Source of the DNA: Epinephelus fuscoguttatus
Taxonomy: Eukaryota; Chordata; Actinopteri; Perciformes; Serranidae
Reading direction: 5' to 3'
Length of the DNA stretch: 64,000 nt
Assembly (NCBI RefSeq): GCF_011397635.1
Contig: NC_064770.1
Span: forward strand, 32,140,598 to 32,204,597
The stretch's first letter is position 1, and each line of letters begins with the position of its first letter. Of the stretch, positions 49,411-61,808 are shown piece after piece. The notes beneath the pieces are model-generated. The model was not told the origin of the DNA, did not search any database, and saw nothing but the letters and a program-made list of their open reading frames with translations. The translations under genes and the position numbers were made by a program.

Positions 49411-51220
49411 AATTGTTTCAGACACTGGTTACGCACTCTTATTCTTATTGCTATGGGTAGCTAACACTGTAGACACTCACACCTTTGTGTCTCATCCAAC
49501 AGAGCACAGATCTGCTGCAAGACACAAAGTAATGCACCCAATTAAAATAAATAAACTAACTAGGATTGAGAAAGATGTAACAACGGTCTACTCGATAATG
49601 GCAAGAAAATTGTGCTCAATTTTTTAAAATATATATATATGTGTGTACGTGCGTATGTGTGTGTATTTTGCTTTTGCAATTATACAATAATCTGCTTTAT
49701 TTATTAAACAGTATAGTTTCTGTTTTCTTCCCACACACAAAGCGCCCCAGGCACTAATCCACATCCTCCATCTACATCCTCCAATAATCTTTTTAAGACC
49801 ATGTTAAATAACTTCATAAAAACAGAGTGTGGTTTATAATGGCAGCTAAATTTAATTTTCATATGATTGCATTAGGCCGCCTGTCTGTCCTCCATTTCCG
49901 TGCCTCATCCACCAACACTGTGAGTCAGCCATTCTCTCATCCATGCACCAGGGGAGGTGGACTAGTTGATGGCTTAGCCCACCTCTGACTTAAGAGCCCT
50001 GGAGTGTCTCCAAGCCCTGCGTGGCAGAGCCTTAAAAGTGCTCATATTAGTCGCCCCAGGATGCCATTTACTGAGGATGACATCAATACCTCATGGTTGA
50101 TCGCCACACATTACTGACCGATCCATGCCCACAGTGGCCACAAAGCTTGAGACAATTTATGTCGCTGTCTGCAGCACATCAGGGGAGAAGAACAGAGTTG
50201 TGGGCTGAGGATAAAGATTTTCAATGCTTGCATGCTTGCAGTTTATTAAATGCTTTTGGCCAGGCTTTGGGAGCTGGCAGTGTTCTCTCCTCCCCATTGT
50301 TCTACAAAAGGGAGTGTAATCTGTCTTGTTGCACTCACTCACACCGAAAAGAGTCAGTGAAGGAGCAGCTACGGGGCCCTGCAGCCTTAACTCTCACACC
50401 ACAATAGCCGATCACTTTTGGGGGTGACATTAATCACCTCTGATTACATGCCAGCTTGAGTCCGTGCACAACCATCTCAGAGGATGTTTCAGCTTCACAC
50501 ACTCCCTCCGAGGTCTGTGGAAATTGTTGCTTTTCACATGCCACAAATGCCCCTAAGTTATGCGGTTTGGTTGACGTGAAAACTGAGTGGGCATCTGCTA
50601 AATTATTAGCGCTAAATTTGCCGGCTTCTCCCCCAGAGGCGACTGAAACATTTCTCAGCACTCGCACCACTTGGCCCATCACAGAACAATGGGCATCCGC
50701 GATGGAGGATGGAGAAGGAGGGGAGAGGAGAACAAAAAGTTTAGGGAGGGAAAAGGCAGACAAAATGGTCACATACACAAAGAAGCATTCATGATAATGG
50801 AAGAGAGGAAAAATTAAAACAATATATGTGGTTTAGGTTTGCCTAACAGATCTGTTGAGCACTTCCAACGACCATGCAGCCTGCCACCGCCCCATCAGCC
50901 CCCTTCAACAGGAATCTGAAACACAGCGGCTCATCGACTGAAACACCAACTGACACCGAAACACAACATTTTAAACGTTTTTAACTGCGAATTTAACACA
51001 AATATTCATTCACACAAAGAGACACATTTATTCAGATACACTGTTTGGTAATAAAAATGTGGAAACACAAGTAATAACACGCTAAGTACACGTTATGACT
51101 CCAACGGCTGTAACGGCCAACAGACCTAACGTTCATTTTAAAGGTTCGGTTCCGATAGACGTTAATTAGCTTGACAGTAGTTAGCATGCTAGCTAACAGC
51201 TAAAACAATCTCGCCCTTAC

Positions 51221-51480
51221 CAGTCGGTGCAGCGGCGAGCTAGCAAGATCCTCTCCAGCTACGCCCAGTGTTAGCAGTACCGCACACCCCCGACTGGCTC
51301 CTGGAGTCAGAGGGAAAAAAGGAGGATAAGAATGAAAAACCGGGAGGAAAATCACCGGAGCTGCGCGAAACGAGCCGAGCCGACAGACAAGAAACTTCTG
51401 GGTCTCGAGCGCCGTTTCTCCTCACAAGTGATGCGCGTTCACTGAAAGGAAGAAAGGAGGAGAATGACGCTCCAGTCCGC
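51221..51480 (-). promoter_or_regulatory. Probable noncoding first exon and promoter of the PRR36-like gene
   Basis: On the minus strand GCACCGACTG|gtaagggcgag is a near-consensus donor, with the exon edge at 51221. It is preceded by a CpG-bearing segment (51221-51480), which stands out from AT-rich surroundings. It lies on the same strand and upstream of the 5'UTR acceptor at 34404. Pairing the two gives a 16.8-kb first intron. The start site is not visible, and the pairing is inferred. Confidence 0.45.
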
Positions 51481-51481
51481 T

Positions 51482-51500
51482 CACACACACACACACTCTG

Positions 51501-51548
<48 letters not shown>

Positions 51549-51574
51549 ATAGACACTCTCTGCTACACACACTG

Positions 51575-51606
<32 letters not shown>
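51482..51606. repeat. Interrupted (CA)n microsatellite beside the putative promoter
   Basis: Three CA tracts are separated by CTCTGTTA, TAGACACTCTCTGCTA and similar. They lie immediately upstream, in minus sense, of the probable first exon. Confidence 0.97.
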
Positions 51607-51608
<2 letters not shown>

Positions 51609-51721
51609 TAGTAAACCGGTGAACGGATGGATGGACAGGCGGAGTAGAGGAGAGGGCTGCTGCCTTCAGGTGCTAAAGGAAATGTCGGAATAACGAAAGG
51701 TTTACATATAAAATACCGATA

Positions 51722-52110
51722 ATCTTGTTTTATTTATTTATTTATTTATTTTAAATGTTTATTCAAATTTGAATCATACACTGCTACTACGTCAGGAAAC
51801 AAAGAAAAATAATAACTAAAAAAAAAAAAAAAAACAACAACCTTAAATTAAAATAAAATAAAACGAAACAAAGCAAAACAAAATAAAATAAGATAAAATA
51901 AAATAAAATGAAATGAAATGAAATAAAATAAACATTAAAATAAGTCAATATCTGTTGTTGTTTTTTATTATTTTATTAGATTATTTTTTTCTTTTGCCTT
52001 ATTTTTTATTTCATTTATTTATTAACATTTAAAAAACATTTTATAACCTTTATTGTTTACTTTTATTTAATTTGTATGATGCATTTCTTTCTTTCTTTCT
52101 TTTTTTTTTT
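51722..52110. repeat. A/T-rich simple-sequence region
   Basis: (TTTA)n, a run of A, (AAAAT)n-like and (TTTC)n tracts are strung together for about 390 bp. No gene is seen here. Confidence 0.9.
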
Positions 52111-52129
52111 TTAAAAAAGTGCCTAGTCT

Positions 52130-52320
52130 GGGGCATCAGTGGCTTAGTGGTAGAGCAGGCGCCCCATGTACAAGGCTGTTGCCACAGCGGCCGGGGTTTG
52201 ACTCCAGCCTGTAGCCCTTTGCTGCATGTCCCTCCCTCTCTCTCTCTCCCCCTTTCACACTTGTCTGTCCTATCAATTAAAGGCTTAAAAATGCCCAAAA
52301 AATATCTTTAAAAAAAAAAA
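52130..52320 (+). mobile_element. tRNA-derived SINE, copy 1
   Basis: The head carries pol III promoter boxes: A box TGGCTTAGTGGTAGAGC and B box GGGTTTGACTCC. The body has TGCATGTCCCTCCCTCTCTC and an A-rich tail. Flanking direct repeats AAAAAAGTGCCTAGTCT at 52113-52129 and 52315-52331 are identical over 17 bp, so the insertion is recent. It is not a functional tRNA gene: the acceptor stem does not close and an extra body follows. Confidence 0.93.
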
Positions 52321-52331
52321 GTGCCTAGTCT

Positions 52332-54160
52332 AAACATGAAAACGGGAGAGCTACCCACCAAGCCCCCACTAAGCAACCAGGTGCCCAGTCGATATCAGTT
52401 TTGGGCAAATTCACAATAAAATCAGTCCAGCACCTTATCACAGTGGTAATTACAGGAGCCCATAGACTCAAAAACTGATCTATCTTTACATGCTGTTATT
52501 ATTTCCATTGACTACACTTTCAGGGTGGGTGGGAGGCAGCTAGCTAGCTTCAGCTAAGATAGAGTAAGAATATGCAGCAAGTAAGTATTGTTCTTATCCA
52601 TTGCTCCATCAGGGATTGCTCTTAAAATAAAAAAACAATGGATCTAATGATAAGTCAGTGTTCGAAATGACCTGTATCTGTGTATGAATCCAGTTATCTC
52701 TTTCTGTTATTCAAAATTATTCATTTACACAAAATAAAGCATAGAAACCATAACCACAGAGAGCACATGTCCACATATAAGGCACATTAGGTAAGGAATT
52801 ATATTAAAATCCTAACACAACATAACATAAAGTACAATGAAATAAATAAAATGGATGGTTACTCTCAGAGTCCTCAAATATTTTCTTTTGTGAGAGGAGC
52901 AAGTAGTTGGTTTCTGGTTGACAAACAGTCCTGTAAATCCTACCCAGAATGCCTCAGTGTATAGGCTGTACAGTGGAAAAACAGATGATTGGTGGTTTCA
53001 ATTTCAGTGTCACAAAAGATGCAGTTATTGTGATCAACATTAAGGCTCAGTCTCAGCAGTTCATTGGACGAGTAAATATTATTCCAAATTTTAAAGTGCA
53101 TTTCTTCTACCAGTAATCATTTTGAGCTGTTAAAAAGAAGACAAAATGAATGAGGATGCACAAAAGCAGGGTCCTACAGCTAAAGTGGGATCTGGTTCTC
53201 TGTGTGTCAGTTGCAGATGTAACAGTCAGTGTTAATTAATTAATTTGTGGTTGTACAGAAAAAGAAGCAGAATAACTTGACACTTTATAAATAATGTAAT
53301 GGAATAGCTCAACATTCAGAGAAATATGTCTATTTGTCTTCTTGCAGAGAGTTAAAGCTAAGAAGACTGATAGGCCTACCGATGTCACAGTAATAACCTA
53401 AGCTAAATATGACGTTACAGCCTTAGCCAGTTAAATTAGCCTAGCATAATAATGTAACTCCTTTGTAATCACCAACAATTTGATTAGTAACTGTAATTTA
53501 ATACACATTTTTTTTCAGTAACTGTATCTGATTACAAATACATTTATTTTGTAAATTACTTAATGTGACATGTAGCCTCGCTAGTGACTCCCTAACACTG
53601 ACAGTGACTGAAACAGTTAGCCTGGTCCTGTCCAAAAGTAACCAAATCAACCTGTCAGCACCTCTATAGCTCAGTAATTAACATCTATGCGTTTAATCTA
53701 AAGCCACAATTTGCCATTTTATGAGGGTTTTTGTTCCGGACTATTTCCTGGCTGGGAGCAGTTGCTAAGTAACCAAAGGAGACTGCAGGAAGTTACTGGT
53801 CCTGGCCAAGAAACAGCCTATTTTCATTATTCTCTAGCATCTTCTTTATACTTCATATTTTAAAGAAGCAGAAAAACAACAAAAACATTATAGAATAAAC
53901 ATATGTACTCATACAAACATAGTGCTGGTGGAAACGCATGCCAGTTCATACAGTAAAGTATCACTAATCATCTCATGAGAAATTAGAAATACTTTATTGA
54001 TCCCCAGGGGCAATGTGTGATATGTCACAGTTGCTTTGATATTTAGCATAGAGAATTATAAGAAAGTAAAAATAAGAACTGTAAAAATGAGAAATACATA
54101 AAGATATAAAAATATGTGCTATTATATGCTAACTATAGTGACAATTTAAACACAAGTACA
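52332..54160. other. Intergenic; no gene seen
   Basis: AT-rich sequence with repeat scraps: a block near 53310-53350 (AGAAATATGTCTATTTGTCT) resembles the ends of the element at 9263-10151, and AATACTTTATTGATCCCCAG at 53990 is a common fish retroelement tail motif. No exon was recognised. Confidence 0.55.
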
Positions 54161-54169
54161 CACATTGGC

Positions 54170-54515
54170 TTCACTATAACTCACAGCATTCACAGACAAA
54201 CACACAATACAACATGCTAATGTTTTTAGCAGAAGCCTATGGCATTTTAGATTGTATAAATTAGCCTAGTGGCTAGCTGACTTTTCTTCTACTCATATAA
54301 AACCAGGGACAACAGCAACATTTAACAAAGGTAACGTTACAAAATTCGGCTCCATTACAACTCACAAGGTTCACTGACCATACAACTGTCTTATACTAAA
54401 CATGTTTTCCAAACAAATATAACATGCTAACGTTATTAGCACAAGCCTATGGCATTTTACATTGTATAAATTACCCTAGCAACTAGCAGAGATTTCCTCT
54501 GCTCATATGAAGCCA
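54170..54515. repeat. Diverged tandem duplication
   Basis: CCTATGGCATTTTAGATTG near 54237 recurs as CCTATGGCATTTTACATTG near 54446. The preceding AACATGCTAATG..TTAGCA and following ACTCATAT..CCAGG are shared too. The units are roughly 150-170 bp, with about 200-bp spacing. Confidence 0.8.
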
Positions 54516-54519
54516 GGAT

Positions 54520-55640
54520 AAATCATACACAAGACTTAAAATGCTATTTTGTGGAGGCTTTATTGTCTTCACAATTTATTGTTTCTTACCTGTGAAATAA
54601 AAGCTTTGTTTCCACCGAGGGAAATGGTTTCAGCTCACAATAGGCAGGACTTCTGCGTTGCCGCAATGTGTAGTTACATTTCTGGGGAGGTGCACGTCAG
54701 GCTATGGTGTAGGTACAGCATCGATTTGACACAGAAGTATAAGTCTCACTTAACTTTTAGCACAATGAAACAAGCATACCTTTCTGAAGTGAGGGAAACA
54801 TGACACTGGAGGGTGTTGGGGACCTTGATGGGCTTCTTTGCCCGAGGCCCCCCCCAGAGCCTAGGATCACCACTGTTTGGGATAGCCAGCTGGTATCTGG
54901 AGCTTTAGGAAAGTATGGTGAAGATGCCGTGTGTATACTACAGTAAAGCACAAAGTGTAAGGACAGGGTGTTAATCACTGGGCGTCCATAGCAGGATGCC
55001 CACAGCTATTGTCATACATAAATAGAAGGCTATTAAATAATGTTATTACACCTGTTTGACAAGCCTTAATTTCCATTAAAGATGTCTTTGTAAAGAGTCG
55101 GGATCCACCCTGCCAAGCCGGTCAGTCATAAATTTCATCAGAGGGATATCAAAACAAATTTTGTTAGTCCTGTTAAATGTGCAAACACTGCTATCATGTG
55201 CAATATTTTAATAAAGGGTGGGTCCTACTCCCTTCCCTGTGTTGTTTTGTTTAGCTTATTATTTCTGGTGTGACGACGTGAATTACATAATGAAAAGCAA
55301 ATTTGTTTTATATCAGAATCAGGAAAAAACATTTCTTTTTACAACTCCCCATCTCAGAAACAGGAGGCTTCTCCGGGCCCTTGAATGCAGCATTCACCAC
55401 GACAGCGCGCCATGCTGAAATTGAAAGGGGTGAATAGCGAATAGCAGGGGAACTCTGCTTTCTCTAAGCACGGCCAATCACCACCCAGGCTGGGGGATTA
55501 TTCAAATTAAGGATGATGTCACCTCTTGCAAGTCACCCTACTCTCTTGCCCGAGTTCTTCCCGGTTGTCTGTTGCCCTCCTCCCTCTTAGGCCCCTGCAC
55601 CCCCTTTTTCTCTCCTCTTCAAACCCTTTTCTTCCTTTCT
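54520..55640. other. Intergenic; no gene seen
   Basis: No conserved motif or splice-bounded frame was recognised on either strand. Confidence 0.5.
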
Positions 55641-55650
55641 CCATGCCCCG

Positions 55651-55651
<1 letters not shown>

Positions 55652-55712
<61 letters not shown>
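55652..55712. repeat. (CA)n microsatellite
   Basis: About 30 CA units. Confidence 0.98.
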
Positions 55713-55714
<2 letters not shown>

Positions 55715-55719
55715 TAACG

Positions 55720-57640
55720 GTGCATTACTGCTGCCCCACATGCATCAAGTTGCAAGCATTGTCTGCCTTCAATGTGACTGTTGCATCAAGAATTTAAAAG
55801 CCTGAACACATCTCAGACCTGTTGATTGTATTGAAGTTATTTACAAATTATGATGTAATCCTGCTCTGCATATGTACACAAAGTTTAAGGTTTTGCTATC
55901 TTTTTTTGTTTCTTTGTCTGAAAAGTCAAATTTCCTTCATGCAACAGACCTACAAAACTGGCTGCAGCTGAACACGTGCACCTGTCTGCCATTTCAGTCT
56001 GTCACATCCTGAGCAAACAGAGCTGGAATTGGAGGAAAAGAGGTGAGCTCGGCAGCAGGAAATACAGACAGTGAGGAGCAGACACAGTATTCCTTCCTTT
56101 TGGTCATGTTTTCCCTCAGTCACAGTTAGACACCGAAGGGCGTTGTTTCATGGCTCGCAAGCTTTTGTTTCTGCACGCCGTGCTCCTCAACAGAACGGGG
56201 CTTTTCATCAGAGACAGTCTGGGTGGGCATGCCGCCTGTCTGCCTGTCTGTCTGTCTGCTGCGCTGCTGCTCAGCTCCCAGCAGCCGCCTGCCCTTGTCT
56301 ACATGAGCCAGGCTTTTGTGCACTGGTCTGTTGTGGATGGGCTTCTTTTCATGTCGAGCCCGTGGTGCACTCTTCTCTTTCCAAGTTCTGGAGAGGGGAG
56401 ATTTGTTTGAGCTCGGGGTGGAAATGTGTGGCACAAAACCAAAACTATGCACCTGACTGCATAAAAACATGTTGTCTCTTTGTCTGTCTTTATCTTTGTC
56501 TGTCAGATTTCCAGAGGAAGTTTTGTTTGTGCTCCTCTAAAGTGGATTAGCTTGTTATCGCTTGCGTTACCAAAGGTCAAGTCACACCCTCATAAATATC
56601 TGGATTAAACAAGCTATGTAAAAAAGTGATCAGACTTCATTGTGTGGACATGTGATCATACACATGCAGGTGTGTTAGACATGGAAGGAGACAAGGAAGA
56701 GGGTGGGGACTCCGGGGGTGTTCCGATGCCTGCTGGCTTGACACTGATGGACGTATTGGCATGGTCAACCAGCCGCAACAAAGAGAGGAAGGTGTTTTTT
56801 TCACACAGGCGGCGGTGTGCGGCAGCGGAGACAGGAAGGGGCAGGGCTGTGTACCCCGCTGCACAGTTCCCGTGTTATTTATCTCATTGTTTTTTCCCCC
56901 CAGCCTACAGTCCAGCTGGGGCAGCGACAGCACAAAAGGGCTGGCGCACAGTCAAGCCCCAAAAACCTGGCCTCCAGTCCGGGGTCTGCCACCTTTGACA
57001 AGCTCTTGCACAACACATCAGTTATTTAAACAGCGGCAGATACAGGCATGTTGTGTCGTTGTGTTTCGTGTATTCCTACAGTCAGATTGTGAAGAGGTCT
57101 GAGTCTCCTGCCAGTCAGCCAAACCGCACAAGAAAGCAGCTGGCACTGCAAGACACGCCCATCACATCAGAGACACAGTCGCCATCTTTTTGTTGAGGTA
57201 TTCAATGATCAGTTGGCTTCAAAGTGCATGAGCGATATTACCATACTTTGCACTGTAAAACCGCAAGCATTATTATGAATAAATTCAATTATAACGAGGG
57301 TGTGTGTGAATGAATAGCAGGCACATACAGGTTAGCACACGTGGGTGCAGCTGCTGCTCTCTGTGCGCAGCATGGACTCCCTGAAGAGATCAACGTGCCA
57401 GCACAGCACATCATTAACATGCAGCATGCTACTGCACCAACCGACAGGCAACATGTGAAGATGAACGATGCACAGGCAACACAGGAGAGCCTCAGAGAAC
57501 CTCATTAAAGGACCACTATCTTCACACAACACTGGGAGAAATGGATGAACTGAGTTAAAACCTGACTTTGTTAAGATGATGGACTCAAGGAACGTCCTTG
57601 ACTATTATTTATTTATGCTTATTCTTCTGTGTCTGTGGCC
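55720..57640. other. Intergenic; open frames but no recognisable gene
   Basis: Several frames of 60-159 codons overlap at 56071-57102 on both strands, without domains. GC is higher here than in the flanks. A cysteine-rich + frame at 56071-56550 was considered but has no family resemblance. No exon is called. Confidence 0.45.
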
Positions 57641-57644
57641 AGAC

Positions 57645-58900
57645 GCGTTATGTTTTCCATCCATCCGCCCGTCTGTCCCATTCTCGTGAGCCTGATATCT
57701 CAAAAAACACCCTGCGGGAATTTCTTCAAATTCAGCACAAACATCCACTTGACGAGTCAAGGATGAACTGATTAGATTTTGGTGGTAAAAGGTCAACGGG
57801 CAAGGTCACTGTGACCTGGTGCATTCCTTTCCTGTGAACATCATCTCAAGAACACCTTGAGGGTATTTCTTCAAATGTGGCACAAATGTCCACTTGGACT
57901 CAGTGATCAACTGCTCAGATTTTGGTGGTCAAAGGTCAAAGTTACTGTGATCTGGTCTAATTCTTGTAAACTTCATACCTCTATAACACCTTGAGGGAAT
58001 TCCTTTAAATTCAAGGTCACTGTGACCTTGCATCTGTCTCATTCTAATGAATGTGATATCTCAAGAAGGCCCGGAGGGAATTTCCTCAAATTGTGCCCTT
58101 GTGTCTATCTTATTCTTGTAAACATGATATCTAAAGAGCTACTTAAGGGAATTTCTTCAGATTTGGCACAAACGTCCACTTCAACTCAACAATGAACTGT
58201 TTAGAATTTGGTGGTCAAAGGTCAAGGCTACTGTGACCATATCCATCTCATTCTTGTAAAAATCATATCTCAAGAGTGCCTTGAAGGAATTTCTTTAAAT
58301 GTGGCACAAATGTCCACTTGAACTCAATGATGAACTAATTAGAATTCCGTGGTCAAACATTAAGGTCAGTGTGACCTGGTCCATTTCATGTTTGTGAACT
58401 TGATACCTTGATAACACCTTGAGGTAATTTCTTTAAATTTTGCATTATATTTTTTGATTTTGGTGGCCAAAGGTCAAGGCAATTGTGACCTTGCATCTGT
58501 CTCATTCTAGTGAATGTGATATCTCAAGAAGGCGTGGGGGAATTTCCTCAAATTGTGACCTTGCATCCATCCCATTCTTGTAAACGTGAAATCTCAAGAG
58601 GGCCTTATGGGGCCCTCCTCAAATTTGCCACAAAAGTCTCTTGGACTCAGTGATAATCTGATTAGAATTTGGTGGTCAAAGGTCAGGGTCATTCTGACCT
58701 TGCATCTGTCTCGTTCTTTTTAACATCATATCTCAAGAATACCTTGAGGGAATTTCTTCAAAATTTGGCACAAGCGTCCACTTGGACTTGATGAATTGAT
58801 TAGATTTTGGTGGTCAAAGGTCAAGGTTACTGTGACCTCAAAAAGCATGTTTTTGGCCATAACTCAAGAATTCATATGCAAATTATAACTAAATTTCACA
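57645..58900. repeat. Tandem array (~137-bp unit) rich in nuclear-receptor half-sites
   Basis: About ten recurrences of GATATCTCAAGAACACCTTG-type sequence start at 57694, 57841, 57976, 58049, 58128, 58265, 58403, 58519, 58590 and 58728. Spacing is mostly 115-148 bp, with shortened units of 70-80 bp. Each full unit continues with GAATTTCTTCAAATTTGGCA, GTCCACTTGGACTC, TTTTGGTGGTCAAAGGTCAA and a GTGACCT segment. Perfect GGTCAnnnTGACC palindromes occur at 57804-57816, 58015-58027, 58364-58376 and 58687-58699. A dispersed fish repeat family of this kind exists as far as I recall. Confidence 0.93.
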
Positions 58901-61580
58901 CAAATGTCTAAAAAAATACAACAATTTTAGCCTAGTTTTCATTACCCTATTCTCTTTAGTGTCCAAATATGTAACTGTAACATTTGCAATTGTGTGAAGC
59001 CAAACTGCTACTAGCATTTTTTAAATTGATCTTATTTTATTTAAGTTTAGTTTGTTTCATCTTATGTTACTTTATTTTTGCCTTTACCTCTCTGAATGTG
59101 TAGTTATTTTATGGTTCTTTTTTCATAGCCATCTAACAAAAATTGAAACACATAAATTGTCTAATCTAACTAGTCTGAATGAAAACAAGGATGAGAGATT
59201 ATATTTGAAACAAACAATACATTTTGAAATAAAATGATACATAAATAAATAAAAGACCATTATTAACATATCATGTGTGTTCTTCTGCAGTGTATGAGCC
59301 AGGCACTTACTATCTATTCTATAGAGAATATAATGATCCTAATGCAGATAAAGGACCTCCTCTGGTTTCAGGTTCTTCTGGTTTTTATTCCAGTCATTTC
59401 CTCAATTATGTGTTTCTGAGCTGCCATGTGCATGCAGTTAACTCGACAAGGAAACCAGCTGCAGGCCTCGGCCCGACTGTATGTTTTCTCCATGGGACTG
59501 TTTAATCATCTTTACCCTGAAGGCTGGCCAGTTCCTGTCAGTCTGATTCTAAGTGCTTCGTCTCAGCCCTGGTAGCATCCTTGAGTAAATAATGCATGCA
59601 GGTACTAAGGATATTGGACAGCTACTGTACACCACTCCTCTGCACTCAGAGGAGTGAGTGTGCACATATCTGCCTTGATCTCTGTCCATCCTCATATTCT
59701 CTCTCATTTCTGTCCATCTGCATCTTCAGTGCAGTTTTCTCTGGCTGGCACAGACCCTGAGTCCACGTCCATTTATGCTCAGAGGTAGTTCGTGGTAATG
59801 GTAGACTTGAAGGTTAAGCACTTTACTTACAGAGTCAGCATTATTTATCTTTAATGAAGGCAACAAACCACTCCCTTTCTTAGTGTACTCCTCTCTTTAA
59901 AGTGCCTGTGTTTTATCTTCCGACTGTGTTATTTCTTTATTGGCTGGTATTGACTTCCTATGATTGGTTGGTTTTAGGCTGCAGACAGAGCCTAATCTCT
60001 CCCTCTAGTGGTGTCAGACTACCACAACACACTAAAAGCAGCTTCATGCAATGCAAGCTTTTCTTTTTTATCATCTTCAACAGTAGCCTACCACAGAGCG
60101 TACACTGCAGAGCACACCTTTCTAAGTTCTTAAATTGATTTAAAAAAAATCATTTTTTAACTAATTTGTCAAGAGTATCATTATCGCAAAAATACCCCAA
60201 AATATTGTGATTTTATTTTAGGGCCACATCATCCACCCCTATCCTCAAATGCAAGTATGAAAATGAAAAACAGGAGAATATGGGACCTTTAAAATGGACA
60301 CACAGTGTGTCTGCCGAGGGACAGAAAACGTAACAATGGCCTGGGTTATTAATCTCAGCATATTTTTCCAGTTTATTTGACCGACATGTACTTCCATTCA
60401 GAGGGTAGCATCCTCACAGAAAAGATTCAGTACTTGAGGGTAAAAACCTGTACAAATTCCTCCTATACAGAAACTGAGACTCCATTTAACTTGTTTCCTC
60501 TCAAAAAGTGGTAGTGCAGACAGCAAACAAAATATAAGACAACAAATGTAAAGAAAATCAGTCATCATTGAATCATAAGTATCAGGGGAATGCCAACAGA
60601 TGTATTACAGTACATATATAGTGCCTATGTGACACGTTAAAATCAAGTGAAGCTGTACATCAGTCTTCAAAACGTGCAAATAAGTGTCAATAAACATTCA
60701 TTAATAGAAAACACGACTGTAAACAATATTAACTCATTCAAGTTAGCATGGCAGCAAAATAATAAAAAAGTACCCTTTAGTCCTGACACACATTTTGTGC
60801 AGTGAACGTCCCTCGTCCTCTGAACAGTGCCCTTCATGAGCCTCCACGCAGCCCACTGGAATGACATTACTGCTTCAGTAAGTTTCTATAATGACATATT
60901 CTGAATATTTCAGAAAAGGCTGAATGAAGAGCTGCTGGTTTGTAGAGATGACCTCGCTTGTTCACAGATAAAAAAAAAAAAAAAAAAAGTCATTAATCCT
61001 TCACACGTGGCTTCAATGTCAGAGTCTGACATGTTGTATAAAATACAGACAGCGGCCTATAAACGACCCTACACAGCCAAAGCAGTAACTACTGACGTAA
61101 AACAGGCATCTGACTTTCTGAAGTATTACCATAAAAATTATTAAGTTCTAAAGTATCTATGACATCCTACCAAAACAAGACGGTCCAAGAGGTCTACAGC
61201 TGAGTTTACCTAAGAAACGTGCTCTTTAGGAGGCCTGCAGGAGACCGGAACACAAACAGTGTGAATCTAAACCGGTTTCCATACCACAGGTGTGGATTTA
61301 ATTACAAAGATGCTGTGCAAATGAAGCATATATCTCATGCTTAATCAGCAGGGATGGGAATGGAAAACCAGTTCCAGTTGAGAACTGGTTCCAAATTTTC
61401 CGATCCATCAGAATGCCTCCGAACTCACAAATATCTTGTTGATGTCGGCATGTTTTTTTCTGAGAGTCGCAAAACAGTCACATCAAACAAACTCGTGCGT
61501 CTGTGCTGCTGGAAACTTGCAATGAGAAGTTATGACAGAGAGGAAGAAACGGTACAGTGGTTAGCATTGTTTTCATTGTT
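58901..61580. other. Intergenic; possible unassigned UTR
   Basis: No coding exon was recognised. 60300-61350 looks non-repetitive and AT-rich, and could be a 3'UTR or conserved noncoding DNA of a gene outside the window, but nothing confirms it. An A18 run is at 60969-60987. Confidence 0.4.
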
Positions 61581-61597
61581 CAAGAGTGCACCTCCCC

Positions 61598-61792
61598 GGG
61601 GCGTCGGTGGCTTAGTGGTAGAGCGGGCACCCCATGTACAAGGCTGTTGCCGCAGCGGCCCGGGTTCGACTCCAGCCTGTGGCCCTTTGCTGCATGTCGC
61701 TCCCTCTCTCTCTCCCCCCTTCACGCTTGTCTGTCCTATCAAATAAAGGCTAAAAATGCCCCAAAAAAATCTTAAAAAAAAAAAAAAAAAAA
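61598..61792 (+). mobile_element. tRNA-derived SINE, copy 2
   Basis: Same family as the copy at 52130, with A box TGGCTTAGTGGTAGAGC, B box GGGTTCGACTCC (closer to consensus), a CT-rich body and a 22-bp A tail. Identical 16-bp flanks AAGAGTGCACCTCCCC lie at 61582-61597 and 61793-61808. Confidence 0.95.
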
Positions 61793-61808
61793 AAGAGTGC
61801 ACCTCCCC

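Larger units (their letters stand above)
34405..51220 (-). other. Putative first intron of the PRR36-like gene (16.8 kb)
   Basis: No coding exon was recognised. Contents seen: hAT-like MITEs at 34614-35114, 42629-42952 and 48428-48680, a dispersed fish repeat at 48090-49410, CA microsatellites at 35637-35664 and 41480-41502, and GA-rich tracts near 46050-46300. Many open frames of 60-150 codons here lack motifs and overlap in several frames. Confidence 0.55.

Noticed and set aside
52130..52215. Possible tRNA gene (A and B boxes present); same at 61598-61683
   Set aside because: No closed acceptor stem, followed by a SINE body and A tail, and flanked by target duplications.
56071..57102. Overlapping frames up to 159 codons as a possible gene
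   Set aside because: No domain, no consistent splice borders, and frames on both strands; composition alone explains them.
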